Shown: positions 27,216 through 36,294, counted from the stretch's first letter. The stretch is DNA of 64,000 nucleotides from Salinispora tropica CNB-440 (GCF_000016425.1 NC_009380.1:744001-808000), one strand, 5' to 3'. Numbers and translations: made by a program. Notes: generated from the letters alone by a model not told the origin.

Positions 27216-28153
27216 CCGTTCCGGATTCCCGATTCGCCGGACTGAGCTGCTATACCAGCAATCTGGCCGGCTATCAGGCCGGCGAATTCGCCGACACCGT
27301 GGACCGCTTCGCCGAGTCCGTACGCATCGCGGTGCGCAAGGACCTGCCGGAGGGTGAGCTCGCTTTCTCCCATCACCGCGTGCCGCTCGAACGGCTGCCG
27401 GACGGCACCCGGCTAGCATGGGCCACCGCCCCGGCTGACGGTGTCGTCGACCGCATTGACGCCGAGCTGCGATGCTATGGGCGGGTGCTCGTGGTTACCG
27501 ACAACGCGGCGCTGCCCTGGTCCCCGTCAACCAACGGCACCACGCACGCGCCGCACTGGCTGCTGGTCGACGACCGACGCGGCGACGACTGGCACGTCGT
27601 TGACGGATTCAGAGGGCTGCTGCCCGCCGGCGAGCAGGAGCCGTACGCTGGCTGGCTCGGCACTGCCGGCCTACTCGCCGTGATGACCCCGCCGTCGTCA
27701 TGGCGCCCGGAACAGGACCGGCGCAACGCGTTGGCGTTCGGCTTCTGGATGCCCCCGCCCGTCGGCGTACAGCCGCAGTGGTTGGTCCGTATGGACGGAG
27801 CCGGAAACAAACCAGAGCTGCCCGGCGCCTGGCTGCTCGACGAGGGCGAGGCCTTGGAGTTTCTGCGCGACCATGTCGTCGCGCGGCCGCAGGCCGTCGG
27901 GGCGCACCTGGACGACCTGTGGGCTGTCGCGCAGCACCGTGTGTTCCGATACCGCCACCTCGGCGACGACGCGGCCGTGCAGGCCTGGTCTGACCTGCCT
28001 CGAGCCCTACGTTTCGTCGTGGAATCGGCCCGCCGGGGGCGCCCTCGGTCTGCGCTGGCGCGGACCACCTTCGAGCACCTGCGGCAGCTGGAACACGACC
28101 GGTCGACCACCCCAGCGCCGGCGGCGGGACGTCCGCACCGGCAAACGATGTGA
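27212..28153 (+). CDS. BtrH-like protein (second copy, no carrier domain)
   Basis: 313 residues. It is related in pattern to the N-terminal part of the 20019-21251 protein: an early cysteine in LSCYTSNLAGYQAGEF, a VLVVTDNAALPWSPS strand, a histidine-anchored HAPHWLLVDDRRGDDWHVVDGF stretch (compare HHSFLLVD...VLVDGY), and a long helical second half. No carrier domain follows. It could be a second acyltransferase or an amide-forming partner. The resemblance is moderate and I cannot place a full active site. ATGA overlap with the PPTase gene. Confidence 0.6.
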   Translation: MTVPDSRFAGLSCYTSNLAGYQAGEFADTVDRFAESVRIAVRKDLPEGELAFSHHRVPLERLPDGTRLAWATAPADGVVDRIDAELRCYGRVLVVTDNAALPWSPSTNGTTHAPHWLLVDDRRGDDWHVVDGFRGLLPAGEQEPYAGWLGTAGLLAVMTPPSSWRPEQDRRNALAFGFWMPPPVGVQPQWLVRMDGAGNKPELPGAWLLDEGEALEFLRDHVVARPQAVGAHLDDLWAVAQHRVFRYRHLGDDAAVQAWSDLPRALRFVVESARRGRPRSALARTTFEHLRQLEHDRSTTPAPAAGRPHRQTM

Positions 28154-28163
28154 AGGATGTGCG

Positions 28164-29729
28164 ATGCAGACCCGTACTCTCTACGACTGGTTCCGGACCT
28201 CGGCCCGGCTGCACCCAGATAACGTGGCGATCGAGGTCACCTCGGACGCACTGACTTACGCCGAGTTGCGGGCCGCAACCCAGCGGTTGTCGGCCGATAT
28301 GCGGCGGATGCTGGGGCGGTCACCCCGACGGGTGGGGCTGCTCACCTCCCGCAGCCTTGTCGGCTACATCGCGTACCTGGCCGCCCTGCGGCTGGGTGCG
28401 ACAGTGGTACCGCTCAATCCCGCTAACCCGGCGGCCCGCAACCTCGCCATCGCCGACGAGGCAACCCTTGACCTGGTCGTGGTCGACGATAGCTCGGGCG
28501 ACGGACTCGCTGAGTTCCGGGCCCAGACCACTGTCACGCTCCTCGACCTGACCGGCGAGGGCTGGCGCGGGTTCCTCGTCCCGGGCGAGGCGACGGAAGT
28601 CCCGCCGGCCGTGGAGCGGGGCCGCGACGACTTCGCATACATCATCTTTACCAGCGGTACCACCGGGAAGCCCAAGGGCGTGCCGGCAACCCACGCCAAC
28701 GTCGACTCGTTCCTCACCGAGGTAATCACGCGATATCGGTTCCGGCCCGGGTCGAGGGTCTCGCAGACCTTCGAGTTTTGCTTCGACGGCTCAATCCTTG
28801 CGATGTTCGGCGCGTGGGGCACCGGGGCCACTTTGTGCGTCGCCCAGCGCGGTGACGTGCTGACGCCGGTGCGCTTCATCAACACGAAGCGGCTCACGCA
28901 CTGGCTATCTGTACCGTCGCTCATCTCGTTTGCCAAGCGGCTGCGCGCCCTGGCCCCGGATAGCATGCCGACTCTGCGGCTGAGTTCCTTCGGTGGGGAG
29001 CCACTCACCATAAAGCAGGTCAACGATTGGACGGCCGCCGCGCCGAACACCGCGGTAATCAACTGCTACGGTCCAACCGAGACCACGGTCATCGTCACCG
29101 CGTACGAGGTGCCCGCCGACCCATCCGCCCGGATCGAGTCGTCGAACCGCTCGGTGCCGATCGGGGACATCTACCCGCACCTCGACTATGTGCTGCTCGA
29201 CGAGGAACTGCGCCCGTGTGACGACGGCGAGTTGTGTGTCCGGGGCAAGCAGCGCTTCCCCGGCTACCTCGATCCGACGGAGAATGCGGGACGATTCGTC
29301 TCCTTTGACGGCAACCGGGGCCGCCTCTACGACGGCACGGGGCCGTTGACCGCCCAGCACTGGTACCGCACGGGCGACCGGATCCGCCGCGAGTTCGGCG
29401 AGCTCATCCATCAGGGTCGAATCGACCACCAGGTAAAGGTCCGTGGCAACCGTGTTGAGCTCGCCGAAATCGAGGCCGCGATGCGCGCCCACGCGGACGT
29501 GGCGGAGGCTGTGGTGCTTACTGTCGCCGGCGCTGATGGGGAGCTGGACCTGCACGCCGTCTACACGGGCGCGGCTTTGTCCGACGATGACCTCACCCGG
29601 CTTGTAGGGCATCTACCGTCGTATATGCGGCCCCGAGTGTTCCACCATCGGGCGGAGATCCCGTTGACCGAGGTGGACAAGGTCGACCGCAAGCGGTTGA
29701 CCTCCGAGCTGCTCGCGACCCGTGGTTAA
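28164..29729 (+). CDS. Stand-alone amino-acid adenylation enzyme (second copy)
   Basis: 521 residues, paralogue of 8580-10133: THWLSVPSLISFAKRL against THWFSVPSVISLAGRL, and both have the VPIG-PHL segment. Core motifs: FTSGTTGKPKGV, FDGSILAMF, NCYGPTETT, YRTGD, GRIDHQVKVRGNR. The A10 motif is unusual, EVDKVDRKRL, with D for the usual G but the lysine kept. AAGGATGTGCG precedes ATG 28164. It ends 8 bp inside the C-T-TE gene, which has no A domain of its own. It probably loads that protein's carrier. Confidence 0.88.
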   Translation: MQTRTLYDWFRTSARLHPDNVAIEVTSDALTYAELRAATQRLSADMRRMLGRSPRRVGLLTSRSLVGYIAYLAALRLGATVVPLNPANPAARNLAIADEATLDLVVVDDSSGDGLAEFRAQTTVTLLDLTGEGWRGFLVPGEATEVPPAVERGRDDFAYIIFTSGTTGKPKGVPATHANVDSFLTEVITRYRFRPGSRVSQTFEFCFDGSILAMFGAWGTGATLCVAQRGDVLTPVRFINTKRLTHWLSVPSLISFAKRLRALAPDSMPTLRLSSFGGEPLTIKQVNDWTAAAPNTAVINCYGPTETTVIVTAYEVPADPSARIESSNRSVPIGDIYPHLDYVLLDEELRPCDDGELCVRGKQRFPGYLDPTENAGRFVSFDGNRGRLYDGTGPLTAQHWYRTGDRIRREFGELIHQGRIDHQVKVRGNRVELAEIEAAMRAHADVAEAVVLTVAGADGELDLHAVYTGAALSDDDLTRLVGHLPSYMRPRVFHHRAEIPLTEVDKVDRKRLTSELLATRG

Positions 29730-32151
29730 GCAGAGCGCCGACACGGCGCTGGAACCGGTCCCGGCCACCGCCATGCAAGAGGCCCTGTGGTGGGTGCACC
29801 AGCGAGCCCACGACCGATCGGTCTATCACCTCACCTGGCGGCTCGGGGTGAACGAGCCAATCGACGGGGAGGCACTGGCCGTGGCCTGGCAGGCACTCGT
29901 CGACCGGCATGAGGCGCTGCGGACCTCGGTGGTGCGCCAGGCGGGCACCGTCACGCTGGTGGTGGAGCCTCGCATCGTCGTGAGCCCGCACCGGCTGCAC
30001 GTAGACGACCTGGAAGACGCCGGTTCGACTACTTTGCTGCGGCTCATCGCCGAAGAGGTGCACGCCACGCCACTGGAGCCGGAGCAGGCGCCGCTGGCTC
30101 GCATCACCCTGGTCCGGGTCCGCGACCGACACGAGGTGCTGCTGACCGTGCACCACATGGTGCTCGACGGCTGGGCGGTCCAGCTGCTCGTCGCGGAGCT
30201 GTCCGAGGCATATGCGGCTGTGCGGCAGGGACGCGCCGTGAGCTTCCAGACCGACCCGGTGCCCTTCAGCACGTACGCCCAGGAGCAGGCGGTGGCCCAC
30301 GCGGACGGCCGGTGGGACAAAAGCATTGCCTACTGGTGCGACGCTCTCACCGGCGCCGCCTCCGCCACCTTGGAACCCGACCTGCCGGGCGCAGTGGCAA
30401 GCGGCGCGCCCGGCGCGATCCTGCGCTACGGCTTCAGCGCCGAGGCGGGTGCTGGGATCGCGGCGCTGGCCAAGGCCACCTTCGCCACCCCGTTCGCGAT
30501 CATCCTCGCCGCGGCGCAGCTCGTGCTCACCCGAGCCGGCGCCGGGCCGGACGTGGCGGTGGGTGTGGTGACCGCGAATCGGATGACCACCCGCGATCAG
30601 GCGCTGCTCGGCTATACCGCAAACCTCTGCATGATCCGGGGCCGTCTCGCCGAGACGGACAGCGTCGCCGCGGTGGTGAGCGCCGCCCGAGACGGCATGT
30701 GGCAGATGTTGACGCATCAAGCGGTGCCCTACCCCGTGGTGTTTGGGGCGTTGCCCGAGCAGACCCGGGTCGCCCTCGGCGACCCCGCGCCGCTGCTTTT
30801 GAGCTATCTCGGTCCGATCGGCACCGATTTGCGGCTCGGCCCAATCTCGGCGACGCTGCTACCTAGCCCGAACCGGGCCGCCCGGGCCGACGTGGCTATG
30901 TCCGTCTGGGAATCTGACGGTGGCTACCTCGCCGAGGTCGAATACCACACTGGACGCTATCGGGAGAGTAGCGTCCTGACGCTGCTGCACGACCTGGATC
31001 AAGTACTGGCCGACGGCGGCGCCGAGCCGCAGCGTGCGGTCGGCTCGTTCGATGTCGCCTCCCGCGCCCGCACCCATCGCGCGGCCCAGGCCGCCGCCAA
31101 CAGCAGCCCGGTGGTCGGCCCGCTGCCCGACTCGGCGAACTGGCGCCATATCTTCGCCGCCTGGACCGACGTGCTCGGCGCCCCGCCGGCGGGAACGGAC
31201 GTCAACTTCTTCGCCGTCGGCGGCAACTCGCTCAGCGCCCTGCGCCTCGTGGACATGCTGACCGCCGACGGACGACCGGCGGTGGATATCGTGCGGTGGC
31301 TCGGCGATCCGACGCCCCAACGGATGGCCGACCTCTTGGGCAATGGGTCTGAGCCAGCCTCGGCGGAGTCAACGCTGGTGCTGTTACGGGACGGCTCGGG
31401 CCCGCATCTGCACCTCGTGCATGGCGCTGGGGGCAGTCCGCAGGACTACCAGCACCTGCTGGCTGAGCTGCCGCAGCACTGGCGGGTGACAGCCTCCCGT
31501 GACAGTGGGCAACTACCGACGGTGCCGGCGCTGGCCCACCGCTACCAGGCCGACCTGGACACCGCCGGCCTGGTCCCGGACCTGCTCGGCGGGTGGTCGT
31601 TCGGCGGTCAGGTTGCCTACCAGATGGTCGCCGACCAGACCGAGCGGCGACCGGCGCTGGTGCTGCTGGACTCCGCCCCACCAGTCGGGTACGAGCTGTC
31701 GGCCGACAACGTTCGACAACGCTTCGACACCTTCACAGAAAACGTCTACCGGGCCTTCAACCTGGAGTCAGACGCCCCGAGGTCTCGGGTGACAGGTGGC
31801 GCGGGACCGGCTGGCTTCCACGAGCGGCTGGCCGTTGGAGCGCTCGCGGCCTGCCTGGCGGCCATCCAACAACCCGTGCCGGCGGCACTGCTGGCGCACC
31901 AGTGGAACAGCTACGAACGTCACCTGCGGGCAAGCGCCGAGTACGTCCATGACGGCCCGGTCGACGCTCCCGCGCTGGTGATTGGCGCGGACCTGCTCGA
32001 CGCGCAGCTCGCCCAGTGGGCCGCCCGTGTCGGAGCCCTGCGGTCCCATCGGATTGACGCCGACCACTTCGGAGTACTGACTTCGGCTGCCGCGGCGCAG
32101 GTAGCGGCGGCCGTCATCCTTTTTGCGCGCGGTGTAACGGCGAGAAGTTAA
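29722..32151 (+). CDS. NRPS termination protein, C-T-TE (no A domain)
   Basis: 809 residues. Condensation domain (about 10-440) with HHMVLDG at 144-150. Carrier domain with GGNSLSALRLVDML (serine about 503). Thioesterase domain with the GGWSFGG nucleophile (serine about 626) and a late DADHFGVL histidine. The A domain is absent, so its carrier must be charged in trans, most simply by the adenylation enzyme encoded immediately upstream. It would condense that residue with the product of the C-A-T protein and release it. The GTG start overlaps the A gene by 8 bp. Confidence 0.92.
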   Translation: MVKQSADTALEPVPATAMQEALWWVHQRAHDRSVYHLTWRLGVNEPIDGEALAVAWQALVDRHEALRTSVVRQAGTVTLVVEPRIVVSPHRLHVDDLEDAGSTTLLRLIAEEVHATPLEPEQAPLARITLVRVRDRHEVLLTVHHMVLDGWAVQLLVAELSEAYAAVRQGRAVSFQTDPVPFSTYAQEQAVAHADGRWDKSIAYWCDALTGAASATLEPDLPGAVASGAPGAILRYGFSAEAGAGIAALAKATFATPFAIILAAAQLVLTRAGAGPDVAVGVVTANRMTTRDQALLGYTANLCMIRGRLAETDSVAAVVSAARDGMWQMLTHQAVPYPVVFGALPEQTRVALGDPAPLLLSYLGPIGTDLRLGPISATLLPSPNRAARADVAMSVWESDGGYLAEVEYHTGRYRESSVLTLLHDLDQVLADGGAEPQRAVGSFDVASRARTHRAAQAAANSSPVVGPLPDSANWRHIFAAWTDVLGAPPAGTDVNFFAVGGNSLSALRLVDMLTADGRPAVDIVRWLGDPTPQRMADLLGNGSEPASAESTLVLLRDGSGPHLHLVHGAGGSPQDYQHLLAELPQHWRVTASRDSGQLPTVPALAHRYQADLDTAGLVPDLLGGWSFGGQVAYQMVADQTERRPALVLLDSAPPVGYELSADNVRQRFDTFTENVYRAFNLESDAPRSRVTGGAGPAGFHERLAVGALAACLAAIQQPVPAALLAHQWNSYERHLRASAEYVHDGPVDAPALVIGADLLDAQLAQWAARVGALRSHRIDADHFGVLTSAAAAQVAAAVILFARGVTARS

Positions 32152-32164
32152 CCAAGGAGGATCC

Positions 32165-32923
32165 GTGTTCGACTTGAATGTCCTTCACCAGCAGTTGCGA
32201 GAGCATGTGAAGCGGAACATGGCGCCGGACGACATCAAAGCAGCCCACCGAGAATTCTCGTACCTGGGACATGCGAAGGTCTCTTTCGTTGCTCCCGACA
32301 GCGTCAAAAAGGCAGTCGCCGACGAGGTCAACGTACTGATCGACCAAGCAGGCACGCGACGGGACCTTCGTTTCGCCGAGACCGACTACACGCCGCGTCG
32401 GATGCGTAACGTGACGCGAGCCGAAATCGCCAGCCTAGGCACCGTCATCAGCAGCATCTATACAGCGGAGCCGATCCTGCGGATGCTGTCGGAGGTGGCC
32501 GGCGAGCCGGTGCATCCGTGCCCGTATGAGCCCGAGCAGTTCGTCATCACCTGCCTGGAAAAGGACGGTGACACCCACGGCTGGCACTGGGACGACTTCG
32601 CCTTCGCCCTGGTCTGGGTAATCGAGTGCCCGCCGGTGGAGCATGGCGGCTTCGTCCAGTGCGTGCCTGGCACCATCTGGAACAAGCAGCGCCCAGGGAT
32701 CAACCGCGCATTGGTCCGCCGCCCGATCTACTCGATGGAGCTATTCCCCGGCGACCTGTACCTCATGCGGACGAACACCACGCTGCACCGCGTCACCCCA
32801 GTCCGCCAGGGCCGACGCAAGATCACCAACATGGGGTACGCCTCCACGGCCGACCTGACCCGCAATCTCACCCACGAAACGATGGACCAGCTGTGGGCCA
32901 CTGCGCCCACCACGGAGGTGTGA
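32165..32923 (+). CDS. 2-oxoglutarate/Fe(II)-dependent oxygenase
   Basis: 252 residues. The iron triad is visible: H141 and D143 in THGWHWDDF and H208 in TTLHRVTPV, followed by arginines in RQGRRKI for 2OG binding. The LFPGDLYLMRTNTTLH stretch is typical of the fold, and GGFVQCVPGTIWN resembles amino-acid hydroxylase/halogenase relatives. Because aspartate is retained in HxD, hydroxylation is expected rather than the halogenation seen when Gly or Ala replaces it. It has a very strong AAGGAGG, 8 nt before GTG 32165. The substrate, free or carrier-bound, is unknown. Confidence 0.82.
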   Translation: MFDLNVLHQQLREHVKRNMAPDDIKAAHREFSYLGHAKVSFVAPDSVKKAVADEVNVLIDQAGTRRDLRFAETDYTPRRMRNVTRAEIASLGTVISSIYTAEPILRMLSEVAGEPVHPCPYEPEQFVITCLEKDGDTHGWHWDDFAFALVWVIECPPVEHGGFVQCVPGTIWNKQRPGINRALVRRPIYSMELFPGDLYLMRTNTTLHRVTPVRQGRRKITNMGYASTADLTRNLTHETMDQLWATAPTTEV

Positions 32924-32927
32924 CCCC

Positions 32928-34154
32928 ATGTCGTCTCGCAACACCATCGCCCCTCAGCACATTGTGCTTGCCTTCTCCGGCGGGCTCGACACCTCGGTGG
33001 CCCTGGTCTGGCTAAAGGAGCGCTACCACTGCCGGCTGACCGCTTTCATCGCCAATCTAGGTCAGGGCGCGGAGCTGGACACCGCCGCTCGCAAGGCTGA
33101 AAAGCTCGGTGCCGACGAGGTGCGGGTGGCAGACCTACGCGGAGAGTTTGCCCGAGACTATGCCTTCCCGATGTACCGGGCCAACGCCCTCTACGAGGGG
33201 CAGTACCTGATGGGCTCCTCCATCGGCCGGCCATTGATCGCCGCAGCCCAGCTGCGCGTAGTCGAGGAGGTCGGCGCGGACGCCGTGGCGCACGGAGCTA
33301 CGGGCAAGGGCAACGATCAGATCCGCTTCGAGATGACCCTAGCCGCGCTGCGCCCCGACATCATGGTGATCAGCCCGTGGCGGGAGTGGGATCTGTCCTC
33401 CCGCAGTGATCTGCTCGCCTACGCCAGGCGGCACGGCATCGAGCTAGACCTAAGCAGCGGCGACCGACCGTACTCTATCGACAGCAACTTGCTACACACC
33501 TCCTACGAGGGTGAAGAGCTCGAGGATCCGGAGCAACCGGCGCCGGAAGGCCTGCTGTTCCGGGTGCGCGACCTCGCAGACACCCAGGACGAACCCGAGA
33601 CCGTCGAAATCCACTTTCAAAGCGGCAACCCAGTCGGCGTCAACGGTAAGCCCCTGTCGGCCAGCGCTGTACTGGAAACACTCGACCAAATCGGTCGCCG
33701 GCACGGAATCGGGCGCCTCGACATCGTAGAGAACCGAATTTTCGGCATGAAGACCCGTAACATCTACGAGGCTCCGTCGGGCAGCCTGCTGTGGCACGCC
33801 CATCGCGCGGTGGAGTCCCTGGTACTCGACCCGGAGGTAGCTCAGCTCAAGGAGGAGCTCATGCCGAAGTACAGCGCCCTGGTCTACCGGGGCCTGTGGT
33901 TCGCCCCCGAGCGGATGATGTTGCAAACGGCCATCGACTTTAGCCAGCAGAATGTCACCGGTGACGCGATCCTGCGGCTGCACCGGGGCACTGTCCAGGT
34001 GATCGGCCGCCGCTCCCCACACAGCCGCTACGACACTGCGTTCGCTACCTTTGAGGCGGAGGACGTGTTCGACCAGCGCGATTCCTCTGGCTGGCTGCGA
34101 GTCAACACTGTTCGCTTCCGCGCCGGACTGACAAATGGGACGGCGACGCCGTGA
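32928..34154 (+). CDS. argG: Argininosuccinate synthase homologue
   Basis: 408 residues, near the family length. N-terminal ATP-pyrophosphatase motif AFSGGLDTSVALVWLKERY, SSIGRPLIAAAQ, HGATGKGNDQIRFE, and the central IDSNLLHTSYEGEELEDP. The enzyme joins a ureido group (citrulline) to aspartate. Its position inside the operon, next to a formyltransferase and 5 bp after the oxygenase, suggests a pathway-specific copy making a guanidine from a ureido precursor. No argininosuccinate lyase gene is in the window, so the host lyase would finish the step. It could instead raise arginine supply. Confidence 0.92.
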   Translation: MSSRNTIAPQHIVLAFSGGLDTSVALVWLKERYHCRLTAFIANLGQGAELDTAARKAEKLGADEVRVADLRGEFARDYAFPMYRANALYEGQYLMGSSIGRPLIAAAQLRVVEEVGADAVAHGATGKGNDQIRFEMTLAALRPDIMVISPWREWDLSSRSDLLAYARRHGIELDLSSGDRPYSIDSNLLHTSYEGEELEDPEQPAPEGLLFRVRDLADTQDEPETVEIHFQSGNPVGVNGKPLSASAVLETLDQIGRRHGIGRLDIVENRIFGMKTRNIYEAPSGSLLWHAHRAVESLVLDPEVAQLKEELMPKYSALVYRGLWFAPERMMLQTAIDFSQQNVTGDAILRLHRGTVQVIGRRSPHSRYDTAFATFEAEDVFDQRDSSGWLRVNTVRFRAGLTNGTATP

Positions 34155-35071
34155 GGATCGTCTTTTTCGGCTACGGCGAGCTAGGCGCCATCGTGCTGCG
34201 AGGCATCGCGCCGCACCACGAAGTGCTGCTTGTATTAACCCACCCGGTTGAATTCAGTAAACTCGGCGAGCCGGACGTTGAGCTAGCTGCAGCCGAACTG
34301 GGACTGCCAGTGCGCTACTCGGCTACCGCCCGCGAACCCGACCTGCACGAGCATCTGCGCGACCTCGCGCCGGAGGTCATCGTCTCCACTAACTGGCGGA
34401 CCAGGGTTCCCTCGGAGGTGCTGCGGATCCCCGAACGCGGCGCGGTCAACACGCACGATGCGCTGCTGCCCGCCTATGCGGGGTTTGGCGCGGTCAATTG
34501 GGCGATCCGCAACGGCGAGGAGGAGACCGGCCTCACCGTGCACTACATGGCCGAGGACCTGGACACCGGGCCAGTCATCACTCAGGCTCGTGTGAAGATC
34601 GGGGTGCATGACACCGCCGGACAGATTCTGGAGCGGCTACTCGCGGAATACGTGCCAGTCACACTGGAGGCGTTGAACCGGGTCAACGCGGGGTACCAGG
34701 GCAAGCCGCAACCGCCCGAGGGGGCGTCGTTCTACCACCGGATCGGGGTCGAGGACACCCGAATTGACTGGCGGGACAGCGCCACCACGATCTGCAACCT
34801 GGTACGCGGCCAGTCGGATCCGTTCGTCAACGCGTGGACGACGTACCGCGGGCTCCCGCTCTGGATCAAAACTGCTGCCCGGCCGACCCGGGCGCACGGT
34901 GGCACGCCTGGCCGGATAGTCAAGGCCGACTATGGTGGTGTGGTCGTCGCCAGCGGCGGCCCGCGTGACGGTGACGACCGCGGGGTGGTGCTGCTTCAGG
35001 TCCGTACCGAGACCGGCCCACCAGTGCGCGCCCTCGACTACTTTGCCGCCTTCGGCGAGTACCTTCACTGA
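34151..35071 (+). CDS. Formyltransferase-like protein (Fmt/ArnA-type)
   Basis: 306 residues. N-terminal FGYGELG start of the formyltransferase fold. The catalytic Asn-His-Asp set is in VNTHDALLPAYAGFG and the later ETGLTVHYMAEDLDTGPVI. A C-terminal OB-like domain follows (LVRGQSDPF; PLWIKTAARP), as in methionyl-tRNA formyltransferase. The housekeeping fmt is normally next to def or priA, which is not the case here. I infer N-formylation of an amine in the product, or a formamidine-type intermediate. The GTG start overlaps the argG stop. Confidence 0.85.
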   Translation: MRIVFFGYGELGAIVLRGIAPHHEVLLVLTHPVEFSKLGEPDVELAAAELGLPVRYSATAREPDLHEHLRDLAPEVIVSTNWRTRVPSEVLRIPERGAVNTHDALLPAYAGFGAVNWAIRNGEEETGLTVHYMAEDLDTGPVITQARVKIGVHDTAGQILERLLAEYVPVTLEALNRVNAGYQGKPQPPEGASFYHRIGVEDTRIDWRDSATTICNLVRGQSDPFVNAWTTYRGLPLWIKTAARPTRAHGGTPGRIVKADYGGVVVASGGPRDGDDRGVVLLQVRTETGPPVRALDYFAAFGEYLH

Positions 35072-35124
35072 GACGGTGACCGGGGCGTCGGTCATCACGC
35101 TCAGACGACGACGGGAGAGGTTGG

Positions 35125-35496
35125 ATGATCGGTCGGCTGCATTCGATCGTGCTGGACTGTCCGGACGCCGAAAAGCTCGCAGAGTTCTACGTCGGGTTGA
35201 CCGGCCTGGAATGGGCCGACAGCGACGGGTACTGGGTGACGTTGAAGGGCACGGACGGACATCCTCGCCTGTGCTTTCAAAGTGTCGCCAACTACCAGCC
35301 GCCACAGTGGCCGGACCCGGCCCTTCCACAGCAGGCCCACCTCGATGTGGAGGTGGACGATATCCAGGAGGCTGAGCAGGCTGTGCTCCGGTTAGGCGCT
35401 ACCTTGCTTCGCGGCGGCGGGGGCCGCAGCCACGGCTTTCGGGTTTACGCAGACCCCGTCGGACACCCGTTCTGCCTGGTATGGGGGCAGGACTGA
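35125..35496 (+). CDS. VOC (glyoxalase/bleomycin-resistance-fold) protein
   Basis: A 123-residue single VOC domain: GRLHSIVLDCPDAEKLAEFY, GLEWADSDGYW, HLDVEVDDIQEAEQAV, and the end DPVGHPFCLVW. Such proteins include dioxygenases, epimerases and self-resistance binders. GAGAGG precedes ATG 35125. There is a 53-bp gap after the formyltransferase, and the flavin reductase follows by 4 bp. Within a biosynthetic island, self-protection by product binding is one plausible role. Confidence 0.8.
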   Translation: MIGRLHSIVLDCPDAEKLAEFYVGLTGLEWADSDGYWVTLKGTDGHPRLCFQSVANYQPPQWPDPALPQQAHLDVEVDDIQEAEQAVLRLGATLLRGGGGRSHGFRVYADPVGHPFCLVWGQD

Positions 35497-35500
35497 AGAC

Positions 35501-36025
35501 ATGACCAATCAGGACCAGGCAGCGGGATTCCGGCTCGCGGCGGGAACATTCGCCACTGGCGTCGGCATCGTCAGCAGTGTGTACGACGACATTCCGCTGG
35601 CTATAACGGTCAACTCGTTCACCACCGTCTCGTTGCAACCTCCCATGGTCCTGATCTGTCTCAAACACCGGAGTCGGCTGCTCGCCCAGATCCGCAACTC
35701 TGGCATCCTCGCGGTCACCGTACTGGCGGCGGACCAACGGGACATCGCCCGCTGGTTTGCCGATGCCCGGCGACCCTCCAGCGCTGCTGCGTTCGCCGGT
35801 GTCCGAGTACATCGGGCACCGGCAACGGGATGCCTCGTGTTCAGCGAAGGGCTGGCCTACTTTGACTGCCAGGTACGCGAGCTGTCTGAGCAGGGTGACC
35901 ACGCGGTGGTCATAAGTGAGACCATGTCCTACGGCCCATTGCATCCCGCCAAGGCACCGCTGCTGTACCTGCACGGGACGTACCGATGGATCACCTCGAC
36001 ACCGTCAGCGGCTTCCGCCGCATAG
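35501..36025 (+). CDS. Flavin reductase (NADH:FMN, HpaC/BtrV-like)
   Basis: 174 residues of the flavin-reductase domain family: AGTFATGVGIVSS, AITVNSFTTVSLQPPMVLICL, DRDI-type loop DQRDIARWFAD, and a late PLLYLHGTYRWI. It would supply reduced FMN/FAD to a partner monooxygenase. In butirosin synthesis BtrV plays that part for BtrO. No BtrO-like luciferase-family protein is seen here, so the partner may be one of the ACAD-like flavoproteins. It is the last gene of the operon. ATG 35501, AGGACTGAAG upstream. Confidence 0.86.
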   Translation: MTNQDQAAGFRLAAGTFATGVGIVSSVYDDIPLAITVNSFTTVSLQPPMVLICLKHRSRLLAQIRNSGILAVTVLAADQRDIARWFADARRPSSAAAFAGVRVHRAPATGCLVFSEGLAYFDCQVRELSEQGDHAVVISETMSYGPLHPAKAPLLYLHGTYRWITSTPSAASAA

Positions 36026-36294
36026 GACAGTCACCACAAGGACTAGCGGCGGTTGGCTGATCTTCGTGCAGGTTAATTCTGCTGTGGACGGTCGGTTGAT
36101 CGAACAGTGGGTGCCAAGGAGTTGGGGAACCTGGCCAGCCCGTAAGTCGCTTCAGCTCAGCAAGCACCCCCACTACGGCCTCGTACGAGGGCAACTCCGA
36201 CGGGGACGACACACCATGATCCTGCTAGCTAGTCCGACTACAGCGGACAGCAGTTCCGGATCAGCTACTCACCCCAGGCTGAGGACGTACTGCG
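36026..36294. other. Non-coding right end of the island
   Basis: 269 bp between the flavin reductase stop and the right repeat. No gene, hairpin terminator or transposon end is convincing. Short open frames here do not resemble known proteins. Confidence 0.5.

Larger units (their letters stand above)
5852..36294. other. Biosynthetic genomic island bounded by direct repeats
   Basis: About 30.4 kb between the two repeat copies. It holds RidA, a SARP regulator, an exporter and an NRPS-type cluster, with a transposase remnant at the left edge. Chromosomal genes unrelated to secondary metabolism lie on both sides. Restoring the ancestral locus by collapsing the repeats would give one intact permease gene next to the ABM-domain gene. 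No integrase, tRNA attachment site or conjugation gene is visible. The event therefore looks like a homology-assisted or transposon-associated insertion rather than a classical integrative element. Confidence 0.65.

Noticed and set aside
12239..36025. Assignment to ficellomycin-, vazabitide-, ketomemicin- or streptothricin-type pathways
   Set aside because: The LysW/AmCP carrier, amidinotransferase, PEP-mutase-like or beta-lysine enzymes that define those pathways are absent. Only single functions overlap.
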